Shown piece after piece: positions 43,229-55,887 of a DNA stretch of 64,000 bases. The stretch spans positions 121,787,001-121,851,000 of the forward strand of contig JAZBRS010000076.1 in assembly GCA_037176725.1 (NCBI GenBank), written 5' to 3'. The notes beneath the pieces are model-generated. The model was not told where the DNA came from, searched no databases, and saw only the letters and a program-made list of their open reading frames with translations. Origin of the DNA: Posidonia oceanica (taxonomy: Eukaryota; Streptophyta; Magnoliopsida; Alismatales; Posidoniaceae). Numbering within the stretch: the stretch's first letter is position 1; each line of letters opens with the position of its first letter. Both the position numbers and the translations under genes were made by a program.

Positions 43229-46200
43229 AAATGAATGCAATGTAGGGGTTCAGGAGGACATACCTGGAAATCCAGGAGCCTGATCTGAGATCTGTCTGGT
43301 CCATGCTGAAGAGCGCTTCGCTGCGGTCGCCTGGGCAGCTTGTTTGAGAAGATCCAACGGCCGGATTGGAAGATATCGCAGCTTCAAGGCAGAAGGGCCA
43401 GAACAGGGGAGAAGAACAGATCTAAGTGTTCAGGAGGTCCTAGGAGTGTGCAAAAGGTCCTCCCAAGTGAAGGGGAGCTAAAGGTGCTTAGTGTGTGCAA
43501 AGGATGCTAAAAATGCAAGACTAAATGGATGTAGAATGCATGCACAAGCAAGAAGAGACAAGGGGAAAAACTTGGAAAAGACAGGAGTTCAAAAGCATTT
43601 TTGGAAAAGAAAAGGGGCTAAATGCAAGTTTTCACAAAGGATGGGGTCCACAGAGGAGGGTTTTGAAAACAGGAGAGGGCAGGGCTTTATTTGCAAAAGA
43701 CTGGGCTCAAAAAGCTATTTTGAAAAGGGGATATGCATCAGAAGAAGTTTTGAAAGCAAAAGGCAAGCAAGAAGCAATTTTGAAAAACTCTAGGGTCTAA
43801 AATGCAATTTTTCCTGAAAACAGGGGTCTGGGGAGTCTGGGGATGCTAATGGAGGGTCTACGTGCAATTTGGCAAGCATAAGAGCTAAGATGCAACTTCA
43901 GGGGCAAAACAGTCTTTTTACATGGTTTTTAAAGGATGCAAGGACCTATGTGTGATTTTTTGAATCATGCAAGGGTCAAATATGCAATTTTATATCTAAA
44001 ACATGCTCTGAAATCAAAAGACAGGACTGATGTGCAATTTTTGGAAAAAATAGGGGCCAAAATGCAATGCAATAAGCAAAAATGCATGCAGGATGGTTAC
44101 TGTCCATTTAAAATTGACCTAAATGCAAAAATGCAAAACCAGGAGGCAAAACATGCAATGCAGTATGCAAAAATCAAAAATAAAACCTAAGTTTCTATAG
44201 TGCATGGACCTAAGTGCAAAATCAGAAACATGCAGGGGGTCAGAATGCAATGCAATATGGCAAAATTAATGCAAATAAATGAACTAATTTAAAGCAGGAC
44301 CTATGTGCAAAAATTGAAAGCAGAGGGGCTAAAATACAAAAGATTACAACTACACAGCACAGTAAAAGGACCTAAATGGAAATACTGAAAAACAGAAATA
44401 AAAGCTGCAATTTAGCATGATATTTAATTAAAAACTAAGCTGATTAAATGAACAGAGGACTAAAACGCAAAAATGAGATAACTTAAGGCAGATATGCAAT
44501 ATTCACACATAAACTATATTAACAGAAAAAAAACAGCACAGTGTTGGCCGGCGGTGGCTGGCACTGTAGCAGTGAGCCACCGGCGCTCACCACCACTGGC
44601 ACAGGAGAGCTGCGGGCGTTCGGACCGGCGGAGGACAATGTCGGCGATCATGCGGAGCTCCGGAGACCAACTAGGGACCATTCTGCTGGCCAGAGCGCGC
44701 GGAGAGCAGGAGACCGGCGCCGGAGAAGAAGGGAAGACCGGCGAGCTGCAGACGGAGCTGGAAGGCTTGGAAGCCGATTCTGATCGGCGGGAAAGCAGCA
44801 GGAGGAGGAGAGAGAGCGGGGAAGGTAAGGAAATACCTGTAGTCGTGTCCGGAGCGCGCCCCCGATCTCAGCAGAATCGGAGATGGCCGGCGGTCGTCGT
44901 CTGGTTGTAGGGGAGGCTTCTAGCGACTCGCGGCGGTTGCGGCTTCTTCAGGACGATGCTCCGGTGCTTCCCAGATGATCAAGCGGCGATTCTGCAGCTC
45001 GAGCAGAAGGTTGGCGTTTGTGGGTCGACTGTGAGCTGCCGGAGGCCGGGGGAGCTGTCTACTGCTCCTCGGCTTGGATGGAGCCTTCCGGAGGACTGCT
45101 GGAGGTCTGGCGAAGGGATTTGGATGGTTGGCTGAGGGTTCTGGAGCGTGTAGAGAGAGATTGGAGAGGCGGGCTGATTTTGGTCAGAAGTGAAGCAAGG
45201 TGTTTGTAGTGGGGTTTGGGGTCCGTGGTAGACGGTTAGGTCTAATGTCTGGTGGCCTGGAAAGGTGGAGTGCAGGTGAGTGTTTGGGTGTATTTTGGGG
45301 GGATGCTGTGAGCTCTGGAGGGGGGAGTTGTGGAGTGGGTTCTGTTGGCTTGCAGTTGGCTTTTCAGGTGGTCAGGGTAGGTTTATGTGGTGAAAAGGTA
45401 ATGGAAAGGTGAGGGGAAGATGCAGGGTTGCTGGGTGAACTTGGGGGGTTAATTGGGAGGAGGATGAAGGCTTGGAATGGTGCTGGTTTGTGGGAAAAAG
45501 GAGAGGAGGATTTTCTGAATTTCTGAGGAGAAAGGGGAAGGCTTCAGGTGGAGATTGCTCTGGAATGGGTGGCCTCTCTCCGGGATGCCAAGAACTCTCA
45601 GGCACTCTCTCTCTTCTCACTCTCTTTTCTGGAATTGGAGGGTGAAGAGGAGGAAGAAGGGAGATCACTCAGGTGGAGGAAGTTGGCTCTCTCAGGTTGC
45701 TACTGCTCTAGCTGATGGTCTGCTGGTGTCTCTCTGATTGCTCACACGGATTGCCAACTGAAGAAGATGCTCTGAAGGAATGAATGGAAGCTTATATGGG
45801 GGGAGACCGGCTGCTGGCGCGCTGCTGATTTTTGAATTCCACCGGCGGCCACTGCAGCAGACAAGAGATGGCGAGGCGACCGGCATTGAAAGCCTCCGGA
45901 ATTGGTGCTGAGATAGAAGAGAGGCGGCGAGCTGCTGTAGGTTGAAAAGATGGAAGCTCAAATTCAAACAATGGAGGGAGGGCTGTAGCAGCTGCTCGCG
46001 GGAGAATTCTGGTGGAAAGAAAAACACAGAAGGTTGAGGAAGAAGGAGGAAGGAGGCCGGACTGTGGGCCGAAAAGAAAAAGAAAAGAAATAAGGAAGAA
46101 AGGGAGAAGCGGGCTGACGGGCCCAGTAAGAAAAAAAGAAATAAAAATGAGAAGGAAGAAAGAAAGAGAGGGAAAAGAAGAGAAATAAAATAGGAAAAAA

Positions 46201-47703
46201 TAAATTAAAAATAAGTAGAAATATTAGGGTGTTTGTGCTGTGAGTTAGGATCTTAATCAGATTTTTTAATGACTTCTTTTGGTTAATTAGTGTGGTTTAA
46301 ATGGGTTTTGGGCTTGATTAGGGTTTTAGGGTTCTCTTTTGTTTTTAGTTCATTTTCCATTTTGATTAAGTGCTTGCTAAATCTTTTTAAATTTTTTTTT
46401 AATTGTGTTTTTCTTGTTAAGTACTTAGGATGTTAATTAGGATTTTTAAGATTTATTTTTAGGATAATTAGAGTGGGTTTTGGGTTTCTTAGTTTTAGTC
46501 TTTTAGGTTTTTTCTTTCTTAAGTCTTTTGAATTAGGTTTTTGATTTTTATTTGTTGATTTTTCTTGATGTTTTTAGTTAGGTTTCTCTTGTCTGATTAG
46601 GTGTTTTTTTAAGTCTTTTTAATGTGTTCTTCATTTTCTTTTTAGTTAAGTTTTTTTTTAAATTGTTTTTCTTATGTTTGTTAGGTTAAGTCTTTTTTCT
46701 TCAATAATTGTTTGTCTTAGTGCCTTTAATTGTTTTACTTCTTTTTAGGGTTTGTTTTTTAATTCTTTGAGTAGGGTTTTCACTTTTGGTGGGTTTTGAT
46801 TTTATTTTAGTTTTTTCCTTGATTTTTCAGTGTTTTCTTTTGATTTGTTTTGCCCTTTTTTAGTTTGCATGCTTGATTTTCTTTTTGGCTTGATTTAGTT
46901 AAATTTAAGTTTTTTAATTGCTTGTTTAATGTTTTTTAATTATTTTTCTTAGAGTTCTGGTTTGTTGCTTTTATGTTTTGGAGTTTCACAGATTTTTAGG
47001 GGTTTTTGTGGATTTTAGTAAAAGAAAGAAAAGGAAAGGAGAAAGAGGAAGAAAAGAGAAAAAGGGAGAAATAAAAAGGAAAGAGATGAGTTGGAGGGAA
47101 ATGACTTTTTAAAATTCAGGGAAAACGTTAAATAAAGTAAAAATAGGAATAAGATAGAGGAGGAATAGAAGCACAAAGGGGGCCCACAGCCAGACCAGAG
47201 AAAGGGTAAGAAGGGGATGAAAAGAGAGATGATAATTAGGAGAGAGAGAGGAGAGAGAAAATGATAATCCCAGAGAGAGAAAAGGATAATTTGGGTGAAT
47301 GGAGGTCTTAAAGGTCTTGGAATGGGATGAAAATTGGTGAGTGGGTAGTCTAGGGTTTGAGGCGCTGGGTCTGAGGTTTTGGTTTGATTCTAAGAAGGTT
47401 TTGGAGGGGTTTTAAGGTGTAGAAAAAGGGGAGTTTTACCTAGGTTTTCTAGGATTTTTGGGAATGGTCTAGGTTTGAGATTTTCTAAGTTCTTGGGTAG
47501 GTTCGATAAGTGGGTGTTGGTGGGTTTTCCTATGGATTTTGGTCAGGTTTGGAGCTTGGGAAGAGGGGTAAAGGCTTAGGTCAAGTTTGCTTGGTTTTGA
47601 AGGGTAAAGAAGAGGGTTAGGGTTTGGTTTGGTTTGGGTTTGAGTCCAGCAATCACTAGGAGGGCTCCAAGTGGTCCAAGCCTGCCAAGATGGGGTGTCA
47701 ACA
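43229..47703 (-). repeat. Solo LTR, proximal (5') part, split by element 2
   Basis: This is the remaining 4.48 kb of the LTR begun at 19791, ending TGTCAACA at 47703 next to the ATAGG duplication. Together the parts make a 5758-bp LTR, close to the 5777 and 5823 bp of the others, with no internal element sequence. It is therefore a solo LTR from recombination between the two LTRs of an earlier full element. It is more diverged from the others, for example in the T-rich block 46225-47010. It carries a TATA-like site upstream of element 2 in the same orientation. Confidence 0.92.
45791..45797 (-). promoter_or_regulatory. TATA-like site in the solo LTR
   Basis: The minus strand reads CCATATAAGC, about 1.91 kb from the LTR start, at the same place as in the other LTRs. 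A transcript from here would run through the split LTR into the truncated 5' LTR and gag-pol of element 2, which has no TATA-like site of its own left. Confidence 0.45.
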
Positions 47704-47708
47704 ATAGG
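47704..47708. repeat. Target-site duplication ATAGG, right copy
   Basis: ATAGG follows the solo LTR terminus at 47703 and pairs with 19786-19790. Joining 19790 to 47709 restores an uninterrupted satellite monomer (TTGATAGG followed by GCTTGCAG). Confidence 0.92.
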
Positions 47709-48940
47709 GCTTGCAGTTATCTATCCTGACATCTTCCGTGTCCTGATCGGGCTTGCACCAATCATTCCTGGCGGTCTGGTCTTGATAAGGCAAGCACTTT
47801 TCATCCTTGACCTCTTCCAGGTCTTGAAAGGGCTTGCACCAATCATTCCTAGCGGTCCGATCTTGGTAAGGCTAGACCTTATCATTCCTGACCTCTTCCG
47901 GGTCTAGATAGGGCTTGCGCCAAACATTCCTAGCGGTCCAGTCTTGTTAAGGCTTGTACTTATCATTGCTGACATCTTCCGGGTCTTGATAGTGCTTGCA
48001 CCTGTCATTCCTGGCGGTTCGGTGTTGATAAGGTTTGCACTAATCATTCCTGACCACTTCAGGGTCATGTTAGGCCTTGCACCTATCATTCCTGGCAGAC
48101 CGGTCTTCATAAGGCAAGCACTGAACATTCCTGACCTCTTCCGGGTCTTGGTAGGGCTTGCACCTATCAATCCTGGCGGTTTGGTCTTGATAAGGCTTGC
48201 ACTTTTCGTCCATGACCTCTTCCAAGTCCAGATTGGGCATGCACCTATCATTCTCGGCGGTCCGGTCAAGATAAGGCTTGCGCTTACTGTTCCTGACCTC
48301 TTTTGTGTCCTGATAGCGCTTGCAACAATCATTCCTAGCGGTCTGGTCTTGATAAGGCATGCACTTATCATCACTGACGTCTTCCAGTTCATGATTGGGC
48401 TTGCACCTAACATTCCTGGCGGTCCGGACTTGATAAGGCATGCACTTATCAGTCCTGACCTCTTCCGGGTCTTGATAGGGCTTGTGCCAAACATTCCTGG
48501 CGGTCCGGTCTTGATAAGGATTGCACTTATGATTCTTGACCTCTTCTGGGTCTTGATAGTGCTTGCACCTATCATTCCTGGCGGTCCGGTCATGATAAGG
48601 CTTGTACTTATTGTTCCTATCCTCTTCCTGGTCTTGATAGGGCTTGCACCTATCATTCCTGGCGCTCCGGTCTAGTTAAGGCTTGCGCTTATCGTTCCTG
48701 AGCTCTTCCGTGTCCTGATAGGGCTTGCACCAATCATTCCTGGCGGTCTGGTCATGATAGGGCATGCAATTATCATCATCGACCTCTTCCCGGTCATGAT
48801 TGGACTTGCACCAAACATTCCAAGCGTTCTGGTCTTGATAAGGCTTGCACTTATCATTCCTGACCTCTTCCGGTTCTTGATTGGGCTTGCACCAAACATT
48901 CTGGGCAGTCCGGTCTTGATGAGGCTTGCACTTATCACAC

Positions 48941-51776
48941 CTGACCTATTCCGGGTCATGATAGGGCTTGCACAAATCATTTGAAGCGGTCCATTCTTGA
49001 TAATGCTTGCACTTATCAATCCTGACGTCTTTCGGGTCTGGATAGGGCTTGCACCTAACATTCCTAGCAGTCTGGTCTTGATAAGGCTTGCACCAATCAT
49101 TCCTGGCCGTCCGTTATTGATTAGGCTTGCACTTATCAATCCTAACCTCTTCTGGGTCTTGATAGCGGTTGCTCCTATCTTTCCTGGTGGTCCGGTCTTG
49201 GTAAGGCTTGCACTTATCGTTCCTAACCTATCCATGGGTCTTGATAGGGCTTGCACCTATCATTCCTAGCGGTCCGGTCTTGATAAGGCTTGCACTTATC
49301 ATTCCTGACCTCTTTCGGGTGTTGATAGGGCTTGCGCCAAACATTCCTGGCAGACCGGTCTTGATGAGGCTTGCACTTATCATTCCTGACATCTTCCGGG
49401 TCTTGATAGTGCTTGCAACTATCAATCCAGGCGGTTCGGTCTTGATAAGGCCAGCACTAATCATTCCTGACCTGTTCAGGGTCATGTTAGGCCTTGCACC
49501 TATCATTCCTGGCAGACCGGTCTTGATAAGGCTTGCACTGAACATTCTTGACCTCTTCTGGGTCATGATGGGGCTTGCACCAATCAATCCTGGCGGTCTG
49601 GTCTTGATAAGGCTTGCACTTATCATCCATGACCTCTTCCAGGTCTTGATAGTGCATGCTCCAATCATTCATGACGGTCCGGTCTTGATATGGCTTGCAC
49701 ATATCATTCCTAATCTCTTCCTGGACTTGATCGGGCTAGCACCTATCATTCCTGGCGGTCCGGTCCAAATTAGGCTTGCACTAATCATTCCTGACCACTT
49801 CCGGGTCTTGATAGGGCTTCCGCCTATCATTCCTGGCGGTCCGGTCTTGAAAAGGCTTGCACTTACCATTCAAGACCTCTTCCTGGTCATGATAGGGCTT
49901 GCTCCTATCGTTCCGGGCAGTCTGGTCATGACAAGGCATGCACTAATCATTCCAGTCCTCTCCCTGGGTCATGATAGGTCCTGCGCCAATCATTCCAGGC
50001 GGTCCAGTCATGATAAGGCTAGCACTTATTATTCTTGACCTCTTCCGTATTTTGAATGGGCTTGCACCTATCCTTCCTGGTGGTCTGGTCATGATAAGGC
50101 AGGCACTTACCATTCCTAACCTCTTCTAGGTCTTGATAGGGCTTGCTCCTATCGTTCCTGGCGGTCTAGTCATGACAAGGCTTGCACTTATCATTCCTGA
50201 CCTCTTCCGAGTCTTGATAGGGCTTGCGCCAATCATTCCTGGCGGTCCGGTCATGATAAAGCTTGCACTTATTATTCTTGACCTCTTCCGTATCTTGAAT
50301 GGGCTTGCACCTATCCTTCCTAGTGGTCCGATCTTGATACGGCTTGCTTGTACCAATCCTGACCTATTCCGGGTCATGATAGGGCTTGCACAAATCATTT
50401 GAAGCGGTCCATTCTTGATAATGCTTGCACTTATCAATCCTGACGTCTTTCGGGTCTGGATAGGGCTTGCACCTAACATTCCTAGCAGTCTGGTCTTGAT
50501 AAGGCTTGCACCAATCATTCCTGGCCGTCCGTTATTGATTAGGCTTGCACTTATCAATCCTAACCTCTTCTGGGTCTTGATAGCGGTTGCTCCTATCTTT
50601 CCTGGTGGTCCGGTCTTGGTAAGGCTTGCACTTATCGTTCCTAACCTATCCATGGGTCTTGATAGGGCTTGCACCTATCATTCCTAGCGGTCCGGTCTTG
50701 ATAAGGCTTGCACTTATCATTCCTGACCTCTTTCGGGTGTTGATAGGGCTTGCGCCAAACATTCCTGGCAGACCGGTCTTGATGAGGCTTGCACTTATCA
50801 TTCCTGACATCTTCCGGGTCTTGATAGTGCTTGCAACTATCAATCCAGGCGGTTCGGTCTTGATAAGGCCAGCACTAATCATTCCTGACCTGTTCAGGGT
50901 TATGTTAGGCCTTGCACCTATCATTCTTGGCAGACCGGTCTTGATAAGGCTTGCACTGAACATTCTTGACCTCTTCTGGGTCATGATGGGGCTTGCACCA
51001 ATCAATCCTGGCGGTCTGGTCTTGATAAGGCTTGCACTTATCATCCATGACCTCTTCCAGGTCTTGATAGTGCATGCTCCAATCATTCATGACGGTCCGG
51101 TCTTGATATGGCTTGCACATATCATTCCTGATCTCTTCCTGGACTTGATTGGGCTAGCACCTATCATTCCTGGCGGTCCGGTCCAAATTAGGCTTGCACT
51201 AATCATTCCTGACCACTTCCGGGTCTTGATAGGGCTTCCGCCTATCATTCCTGGCGGTCCGGTCTTGAAAAGGCTTGCACTTACCATTCAAGACCTCTTC
51301 CTGGTCTTGATAGGGCTTGCTCCTATCGTTCCTGGCAGTCTGGTCATGACAAGGCATGCACTAATCATTCCAGTCCTCTCCCTGGGTCATGATAGGTCCT
51401 GCGCCAATCATTCCAGGCGGTCCAGTCATGATAAGGCTAGCACTTATTATTCTTGACCTCTTCCGTATCTTGAATGGGCTTGCACCTATCCTTCCTGGTG
51501 GTCTGGTCATGATAAGGCAGGCACTTACCATTCCTGACCTCTTCTAGGTCTTGATAGGGCTTGCTCCTATCGTTCCTGGCGGTCTAGTCATGACAAGGCT
51601 TGCACTTATCATTCCTGACCTCTTCCGAGTCTTGATAGGGCTTGCGCCAATCATTCCTGGCGGTCCGGTCATGATAAGGCTTGCACTTATTATTCTTGAC
51701 CTCTTCCGTATCTTGAATGGGCTTGCACCTATCCTTCCTGGTGGTCCGATCTTGATACGGCTTGCTTGTACCAATC
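48941..51776. repeat. Tandem 1418-bp segmental duplication within the satellite
   Basis: CTGACCTATT at 48941 recurs at 50359, and sequence stays matched at a constant 1418-bp offset up to 51776. The copies (48941-50358 and 50359-51776) differ at only a few bases, against several differences per monomer elsewhere. The length equals about 35 monomers, an odd number, so the A-B alternation is shifted at the joint. Confidence 0.85.
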
Positions 51777-54700
51777 CTGACCTCTTCCGGGTCTTGATAG
51801 GGCTTGCACATATCATTCCAGCCCTCTCCCTCGGTCATGATAGGGCTTGCACCCAGCATTCCTGGCAGTCCAGTCATGAAAAGGCATGCACTTATCATTC
51901 CAGACCTCTTCTGGGTAATGATTGGGCTTGCGCCTAACATTCCTAGCGGTCCGGTCTAGGTAAGGCTTGCACTTATCATTCCAGACCTCTTCCGGGTCTT
52001 GATAGGGCTTGTTGCTATCATTCCTGGCGGTCTGGTCTTGATAAGGCATGCACTTATCATCCTTGACCGCTTCCAGGTCTTGATAGGGCTTGCACCTATC
52101 AATCCTAGCGGTCCTGTCTTGGTAAGGCTTGACCTTGTCATTCTGGACCTCTTCTGGGTCTCGATAAGGTAGCACCTAACATTCTTGGCGGTCTGGCCTT
52201 GATAGGGCCTGCACTTATCATTCCTGACCTCTTCCGGTTCTTGATTGGGCTTGTGCCAAACATTCCTGGCGGTCCGGTCTTGATAAGGCTTGCACTTATC
52301 ATTCCTGACCTCTTCTGGGTCTTGATAGGGCTTGCACCAATCATTCCTGGCTGTCCGTTCTTGCTAAGGCTTGCACTTATCAATCCTGACCACTTCCGGG
52401 TCAGGATAGGGCTTGCACCTAGCATTCCTGGCGGTCTGGTCTTGATAAGGCTTGCACTTATCATTCCTGACATCTTCCGGGTCATGATAGTGCTTGCACC
52501 TTTCATTCCTGGCGGTTTGGTCCTGAAAAGGCTTGCACTTATCACTCCTGACCTCTTCCGGGTCTTGGTAGGGCTTGCACCTATCATTCCTGGCGGTCCG
52601 GTCTTGGTAAGGCTTGCACTTGTCAATCCTGACCTCTTCCGAGTCTTGATTGGGATTACACCCATCATTCCTGGCGGTCAGGTCTTCAAAAGGCTTGCAC
52701 TTCACATTCCAGACCTCCTCCGGGTCTTGATAGGGCTTGCACCTATCACTCCTAGCAGTCCGGTCTTGATAAGGCTTGCACCAATCATTCCTGGCAATCC
52801 AGTCTTGATAAGGCTTGCACTTATCATTCCTGACCTCTTCTGGGTCTTAATAGGGCTTGCACATATCTTTCTTGGCGGTCCGATCTTGATGAGGCTTGCA
52901 CTTATCATTCCTGACCTCTCCCTGGGTCATGATAGGGCTTGCGCTTATCATTCCTGGCAGTCTGAACTTGATAAGGCTTGCACTTATCAATCTTGACCTC
53001 TTCCGGGTCTTGATAGGGCTAGCAGTTATCATTCCTGCCGGTTCGGCCATGATAAGTCTTGGACTTTTCATTCCTGACCTATTCCTGGTATAGATAGGGC
53101 TTGAACCTATCACTCCCGGTGGTCTGGTCATGATAAGGCTTACTCTTAACATTCCTGACCTCCTCTGGGTCTTGATTGGGCTTGCATCTACAATTCCTGG
53201 CGGTCCGGTCTTGATAAGGCTAACACTCATCATTCCAGACCTCTTCCGGGTCATGATAGGGCATGCACATATCATTCTTGGTGGTTCGGTCTTGATAAGG
53301 TTTGCACTTATCATTCCTGACCACTCCCTTGGTCTTGATAGGGCTTGCACCAATCAGTCCTGGTGGACCGGTCTTGATAAGGCATGCACTTATCATTCCT
53401 GACCACTCCCTGGGTCTTGATAAGGCTTGCACCTATCATTCCTGGCGGTCCGATCATGATAAGTCTTGCACTTATCATTCCTGACCTCTTTCGGGTCTTG
53501 ATCGGGCTTGCTCTATCATTCCTGGACGTCTGGACTAGACTAGGCATGCACTTATCATTCCTGACCTCTTCCGAGTCTTGATAGGGCTTGCGCCAATCAT
53601 TCCTGGCGGTTCGGTCATGATATGGCTTGCACTTATCATTCCTGACCTCTTCCGGGTATTGAAAGGGCTTGCACCTATCATTCCTGGTGGTCCGGTCTTG
53701 ATTAGGCTTGCCCTTACTTTTCCTGGCGGTCCGGTCATGATAAGGCTTGCACTTTTCATTCCTGACCTCTTCCAGGTCATGATAGGGCTTGCACCTATCA
53801 TTCCGGGCAGTTCAGTCATGATAAGGCTTGCACTTATCATTCGTGACCTCTTCTGGGTTTTGATCGGGCTTGCACCTAACATTCCTAGCGGTCCAGTTTT
53901 GATAAGGCTTGTAGTTATCATTCCTGACCTCTTCCGGATATTGATAGTGCTTGCTCCTATCATTCCTGGCTTGCACTTATCATTCCTGGCCTCTTCCGGA
54001 TCATGATAGGGCTTGTGCTTATCATTCCCAGCGGTCCGGTCTTGGTAAGGCTAGACCTTATCATTCCTGACCTCTTCCGGGTCTAGATAAGGCTTGCATC
54101 TAACATTCCTGGCGTTCCGATCTTGATAGGGCATGCACTTATCATTCCTGACCTCTTCCGTGTCTTGATAGGGCTTGCACCAATCATTCCTGGCGGTTTG
54201 TTCTTCTTTAGGCTTGCACTTATCAATCCGGACCTCCTCCGGGTCTGGATAGGGCTTGCACCTAGCATTCCTGGTGGTCTGGTCTTGATAAGGCTTGCAC
54301 TGAACCTTCCTGACATCTTCCGGGTCTTGATAGTGCATGCACCTATCATTCCTGGCAGTCCGGTCTTGAAAAGGCTTGCACTTATCACTCCTGACCTCTT
54401 CCGGGTCTAGGTAGGCCTTGCACCTATCATTCCATGCGGTCCAGTCTTGGTAGGGCTTGCACCTATCATTCCATGCGGTCCGGTCTCCATAAGGCTTGCA
54501 CTTATCACTCCTGACCTCTTCTGGGTCAAGATAGGGCTTGCACCGATCATTCCTGGTGGTCCAGTCTTCATAAGGCATGCACTTACCTTTCCCGACCTCC
54601 TCCGGGTCTTGATAGGGCTTGCACCTGTCAAGCCTGGCGGTCCGATCTTGATAAGGCTTGCACCTATCATTCCTGGCAGTCCGGTCTTGATAAGGCTTGC

Positions 54701-55887
54701 ACTTATCATTCCTGACCACTTCTGGGTCTTGATAGGGCTTGCACATATCTTTCGTGGCGGTCTGATCTTGATTAGGCTTGCACTTATCATTCCTGACCTC
54801 TCCTTGGGTCATTATAGGGCTTGCCCCTATCATTCCAAGCAGTCCGGTCCTGATAAGGCCTGCAGTAATCATTCCTGACCGCCTCCGAGTCTTGATTGGG
54901 CTTGCGCCTATCATTCCTGGCTGTCCGGTCTTGATAAGGCTCGCACTTGTCATTCCTGACCTCTTCCGGGTCTTGGTAGGGCTTGCAGCTATCAATCCGG
55001 CCGGTCCGGTCATGATAAGGCTTGCACTTATCATTCCTGACCTCCTCAGGGTCTCGATAGGGCTTGCACATATCATTGCTGGCGGTCCGGTCTCGATAAG
55101 GCATGCACTTATCATTCTTGACCGCTTCTAGGTATTGATAGGGCGTGCACCTATCATTCCTGACCTCTTCTGGGTCTTGATAGGGCTTGCACCTATCATT
55201 CCTGCTGGTCCGGTCTTGATAATGCTTACACTAATCATTCCAGACCTCTTCCGGGTCTTGATAGGGCATGCACATATCACTCTCGGTGGTTCGGTCTTGA
55301 TATGGCTTGCACTTATCATTCCTGACCTCTTTCGGGTCTTGATAGGGCTTGCAGCTATCATTACGGGCGGTTCGGTCTTGATACGGCTTGCACGTATCAC
55401 TGTTGACCTCTTCTAGGTTTTGATATGGCTTGCAGCTAACATTCCTAGCGGTCCGGTCATGATAAGGCTTCAAGTTACCATTCCAGACCTCTTCCGGGTC
55501 TTGATAGGGCGTGAAACTAACATTCCTGGTAGTCCGTTCGTGATAAGGCTAGCACTTTCATTCCTGACCTCTTCCGGGACTTGATTGGGCTTGCACCTTT
55601 CATTCCGGGCAGTTCGGTCATGATAAGTCTTGCACTTATCATTCTTGACCTCTTCTGGGTTTTGTTAAGGCTTGCACCTAACATTCCTAGCGGTCTAGTC
55701 AAGATAAGGCTTGCAGTTATCATTCCTGACCTCTTTCAGATCTTGATAGCGCTTGTTCCTATCATTCCTGGTGGTGCGGTCTTGATAAGGCATGCACTTA
55801 TCATTCCTGGCCTCTTCTGGTTCATGATAGGGCTTGCGCCTATCATTCCCGGTGGTCCGGTCTTGATAAGGCTTGCACTTATCATTC

